From: Bacteroidales bacterium
GTDB lineage: Bacteria; Bacteroidota; Bacteroidia; Bacteroidales; BM520
Direction of reading: 5' to 3'
DNA: 7,952 bases
Assembly: GCA_028701815.1 (NCBI GenBank)
Contig: JAQVPY010000096.1
Coordinates: 1-7,952, forward strand
Shown here: positions 6,401 to 7,952 of the stretch, in pieces
How positions within the stretch are numbered: position 1 is the first letter of the stretch
Layout of the letters: each line of letters opens with the position of its first letter
Translations under genes and position numbers: made by a program
The notes under the pieces: generated by a model
The model's input: the letters and a program-made list of their open reading frames with translations, nothing else
What the model was told of the DNA's origin: nothing
Databases searched by the model: none

Positions 6401-7952
6401 TAACAACATCTCCTATCCTGCAGCTGTCGACGGCTCTCCTTATACCTCTATAATAGAGGGGGGCAATAATAGCAAAGCAGCTTGGGATCTTGTTAATTCC
6501 TTTACTGCTACCGCAGGTGGTATGCAGGGCGTCGCTACAGACGGTGAATATGTCTACCTCACAAGTTGGCAGGCTTCCCCGACAGCAGGCTGGAGCTTTG
6601 AAAAATATGACCTCGACCTTAATTTCGTTGAAGGTTTTAGTATATCTGGCGTTGCACAACTCCGTGACTTAACTTATGACGGAACTTATTTCTATGGTGG
6701 CTCGGGCAGCACATTATATTGCCTCGACCTTGCTAACCAGACACTCGTAAGTTCTGTTTCTACAGGCGTGGGAACAATCCGTCACTGCACTTATGACCCT
6801 GCAAACGATGGTTTCTGGGTTGGTAACTGGACAGACCTATACCTTATTAACCGTGCAGGCACCGTTCAATTTACAGGTCCCGCTCCTGCAAGTGCTTACG
6901 GCTCAGGTTATGACTATATCACTGAAGGCGGTCCGTATTTGTTACTGTTCTGCCAGCCAAACAGCAATGCTGTGGTTTATCAGTATGATATCGCTAATAA
7001 CGTAATCACAGGTCAAATCTTCGACTTCGCTTCTATGCCAGGCTATAATGCAAGTATCTCCGGCGGTGCTTTCGTAGGCGCTTACGGCGATAAAGTTTGC
7101 TTCTTCGGAAATTTGCAACAAGCTCCTAACCTTATTGGTATCTATGAACTTGGCGATGTCCCCGTTGATGGATGGTTAAGCTCTGAAATTACAAGCGGAA
7201 CTCTTGAAGCAGGCGAAAGTGTCGACATCCTCTTCAGAATGGACGGCCTCTGGGCTGAAGAAGGCGAATTCCACGCTAACGTATATTTCAACCCGACACC
7301 TAACTCCGGCGCAGTAGTTCTTCCTGTTACCTTTATAATAGGACCTTCCGCTTGCCCGATGCCTATCGATCTTACTGCCGAACTTAAAGGCCAATATCTC
7401 TATGAAGACCTTAATGATGTTGTTCTTCATTGGGGAATCGAAGCTTCCGGAAGCGGTACTTTAGAACCGGTTTTGGAAGAAACATTCGAAGCAGGCGCTA
7501 TTCCTGACGGATGGACGATTCTTGATGAAGACGGCGACGGTTATTTTTGGAATGCCGAATACGGTTATGGCCTATTTGTAGGTCATACAGGCGAATGTAT
7601 CTCCTCAGCTTCTTATATTAATAATGCTGGAGCTCTTACTCCGGATAACTGGTTAATCACTCCGCAAATTGCTCTTGATGGCGGTAATGTAAATTACTGG
7701 GTTAATGCTCAAGATGCATCTTATGCTTATGAACATTATGGCGTATATATTTCTACCACCGGAACAGATCCTGACGACTTTACTCTGTTGTTCGAAGAAA
7801 CAATGACAGCTAAGGGTGACAAATATGTAGGTGAAAGAGGGTCAAGAGATCAAGGTGCTTGGTATGAAAGAACTATCGATCTAACAGGCATTACAGGCAA
7901 TGTTTATATCGCATTCCGTCACTTCAACTGTACAGACGCTTTCTGGTTGAAT
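3423..7952 (+). CDS. Large secreted multidomain cleaved-adhesin protein, 3' end cut by the window
   Basis: The frame is open from ATG 3423 to the window end: 1510 residues and no stop. Order: signal peptide 1-20 (cleavage THA|QN); jelly-roll-like module A, about 59-246; cleaved-adhesin 1, 248-405 (TQGFEGDFPTECW); module B, 411-596, A-like; fibronectin III, 605-694; cleaved-adhesin 2, 697-853 (SEGFEAGEFSNCW, ending VVLDDIYIYEP); carboxypeptidase-regulatory-like domain, 857-933; Ig-like first half, 935-975; beta-propeller, about 1018-1246; Ig-like second half, 1251-1306; fibronectin first strands, 1311-1340; cleaved-adhesin 3, from 1348, with DEDGDGYFW (1368-1376), LTPDNWLITP (1405-1414) and RHF (1499-1501), very like the gingipain/HagA adhesin repeats. 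No protease domain is visible. Family knowledge: such proteins are Bacteroidota surface adhesins, usually exported by type IX secretion; the needed C-terminal signal would lie beyond the window. Ligand unknown. Own promoter at 3308; codon use shifts toward C-ending codons in the second half. Confidence -1.
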   Translation, partial: MRKFLFFLSFACLIPLFTHAQNSVAREVAGFGQKNLAVETTAASEINSDLSSIKPSSVVYTDNTKDGWITWAGESVYHLFGMGAVQAGIYARFEATDLASYAGQNLTQIKFNPYNHSSLPTQLNSCSVRVYVGGSYSGTTYTPGTLVVDQAVTDYTLSATNVVTLDTPVPITGTEEIWFGVFYDVTQGYVFSASQTTESTCIEGKSNLINYYYAGGTTYDLWGTSSTMFTTAYYFNWWLAAYTETEQLPCEPLTSLPYTQGFEGDFPTECWTMVYGDGAGASNPMSHNDLQAYEGTYSFRFSSFNTTSDYNQYLISPEIADGATDLNVSFYSYSPYYGSEYLSVGYSMTGTDVADFTWGDPFEVSTTAWTLTETAIPDGAKYVAIHYDANWMYYTFVDAFTLSGTVPGGGCNDVVITVGEGTTGTYFLPCNTFYKYSYVQQIYTADEMEVSDAGQISTVAFQYIYSTAQTKNPVSIYMGNTDKENFTSNTDWVSVGDMQLVYSGSVTFDNTGTDNWVTITFDTPFDYEGGNVVVAFLNNNGAYTTGSNNTFYCHTNPGNRVLYYRVDGSSPINPATPPSASSYTYGYRNNIKFDACLSSAPILCPKPDDILVSNIGENSAEISWTETGSATEWNIELLLEGQVQGEGTIYSVSNTPSFTLTELDPNTDYTVYVQANCGGSNGTSEWKGPKSFTTLCSAFYLPFSEGFEAGEFSNCWSQEYVSGTHAWIVRTNASNPSAPHSGNYNAAYAHSSTGSKTKLVSPKFDLSGNANANMLFWHAQKVWTGDQDELRVYYKNAPDGEWTMIAEYTESIPEWTQEAITLPNLTSTYWIAFEGLDDYGYGVVLDDIYIYEPVYTQIAGNVTYLGNGVAGAEVYLDGEIMDYTATTDANGLYTMLIEAATYTVTASAEGYNETVIEGYEAVSPICLLNIELTAPILAITPAEIVVRTTYGTDGYAAVRLTNEGNGPGSWRMVKDYLDKSINNINGVTISNTPNNISYPAAVDGSPYTSIIEGGNNSKAAWDLVNSFTATAGGMQGVATDGEYVYLTSWQASPTAGWSFEKYDLDLNFVEGFSISGVAQLRDLTYDGTYFYGGSGSTLYCLDLANQTLVSSVSTGVGTIRHCTYDPANDGFWVGNWTDLYLINRAGTVQFTGPAPASAYGSGYDYITEGGPYLLLFCQPNSNAVVYQYDIANNVITGQIFDFASMPGYNASISGGAFVGAYGDKVCFFGNLQQAPNLIGIYELGDVPVDGWLSSEITSGTLEAGESVDILFRMDGLWAEEGEFHANVYFNPTPNSGAVVLPVTFIIGPSACPMPIDLTAELKGQYLYEDLNDVVLHWGIEASGSGTLEPVLEETFEAGAIPDGWTILDEDGDGYFWNAEYGYGLFVGHTGECISSASYINNAGALTPDNWLITPQIALDGGNVNYWVNAQDASYAYEHYGVYISTTGTDPDDFTLLFEETMTAKGDKYVGERGSRDQGAWYERTIDLTGITGNVYIAFRHFNCTDAFWLN

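Noticed and set aside
6390..7430. Short open frames on both strands within the propeller and Ig-like region
   Set aside because: All overlap the continuous, domain-bearing frame starting at 3423 and look like by-products of its codon bias.
1..7952. CRISPR arrays, tRNA or rRNA genes, insertion sequences, phage or conjugation genes
   Set aside because: I found no regularly spaced direct repeats, no cloverleaf-like GC-rich segments, no transposase and no target-site duplications.

Overview
The window looks like chromosomal DNA from a member of the Bacteroidota, most likely order Bacteroidales. Several signs agree. Three TAnnTTTG-type -7 promoter elements sit in the intergenic spaces. No Shine-Dalgarno sequences stand out before the starts. 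One regulator has a seven-helix membrane part joined to an AraC domain. The last gene encodes a very large secreted protein built from the 'cleaved adhesin' modules known from Porphyromonas gingipains and hemagglutinins. I see no RNA gene, CRISPR array, insertion sequence or integration site, and no gene-free stretch longer than about 175 bases.

Layout: (1) 14-1150, minus strand: membrane-anchored AraC-family regulator. (2) 1151-1231: an 81-base divergent intergenic region with one Bacteroidota-type -7 element facing each way; the rightward one lies so close to the next ATG that the mRNA may be leaderless. (3) 1232-2008, plus: exported protein, probably an outer-membrane beta-barrel, function unknown. 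(4) 2031-3248, plus: Kdo transferase (waaA/kdtA) of lipid A/LPS core assembly, 22 bases downstream of the previous gene and probably in the same operon. (5) 3249-3422: AT-rich spacer with a perfect 11-bp inverted repeat, a strong -7 element and a roughly 100-base leader. (6) 3423 to the window end, plus: a secreted multidomain adhesin, at least 1510 residues, open at its 3' end.

The adhesin is the most unusual item. It reads: signal peptide, jelly-roll-like module A, cleaved-adhesin 1, related module B, fibronectin III, cleaved-adhesin 2, carboxypeptidase-regulatory-like domain, then an Ig-like sandwich that appears to be split by an inserted beta-propeller of about 230 residues, then half of a second fibronectin domain apparently interrupted by cleaved-adhesin 3, which the window cuts. 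This nested domain-in-domain build is the strongest candidate here for something not well described.

The gene content is consistent with a cell-envelope region: LPS inner core synthesis, an outer-membrane protein and a surface adhesin probably exported by the type IX secretion system. Apart from the probable barrel-waaA operon, the sequence does not show that these genes work together. The regulator's target is unknown; autoregulation and control of its divergent neighbour are the simplest guesses.
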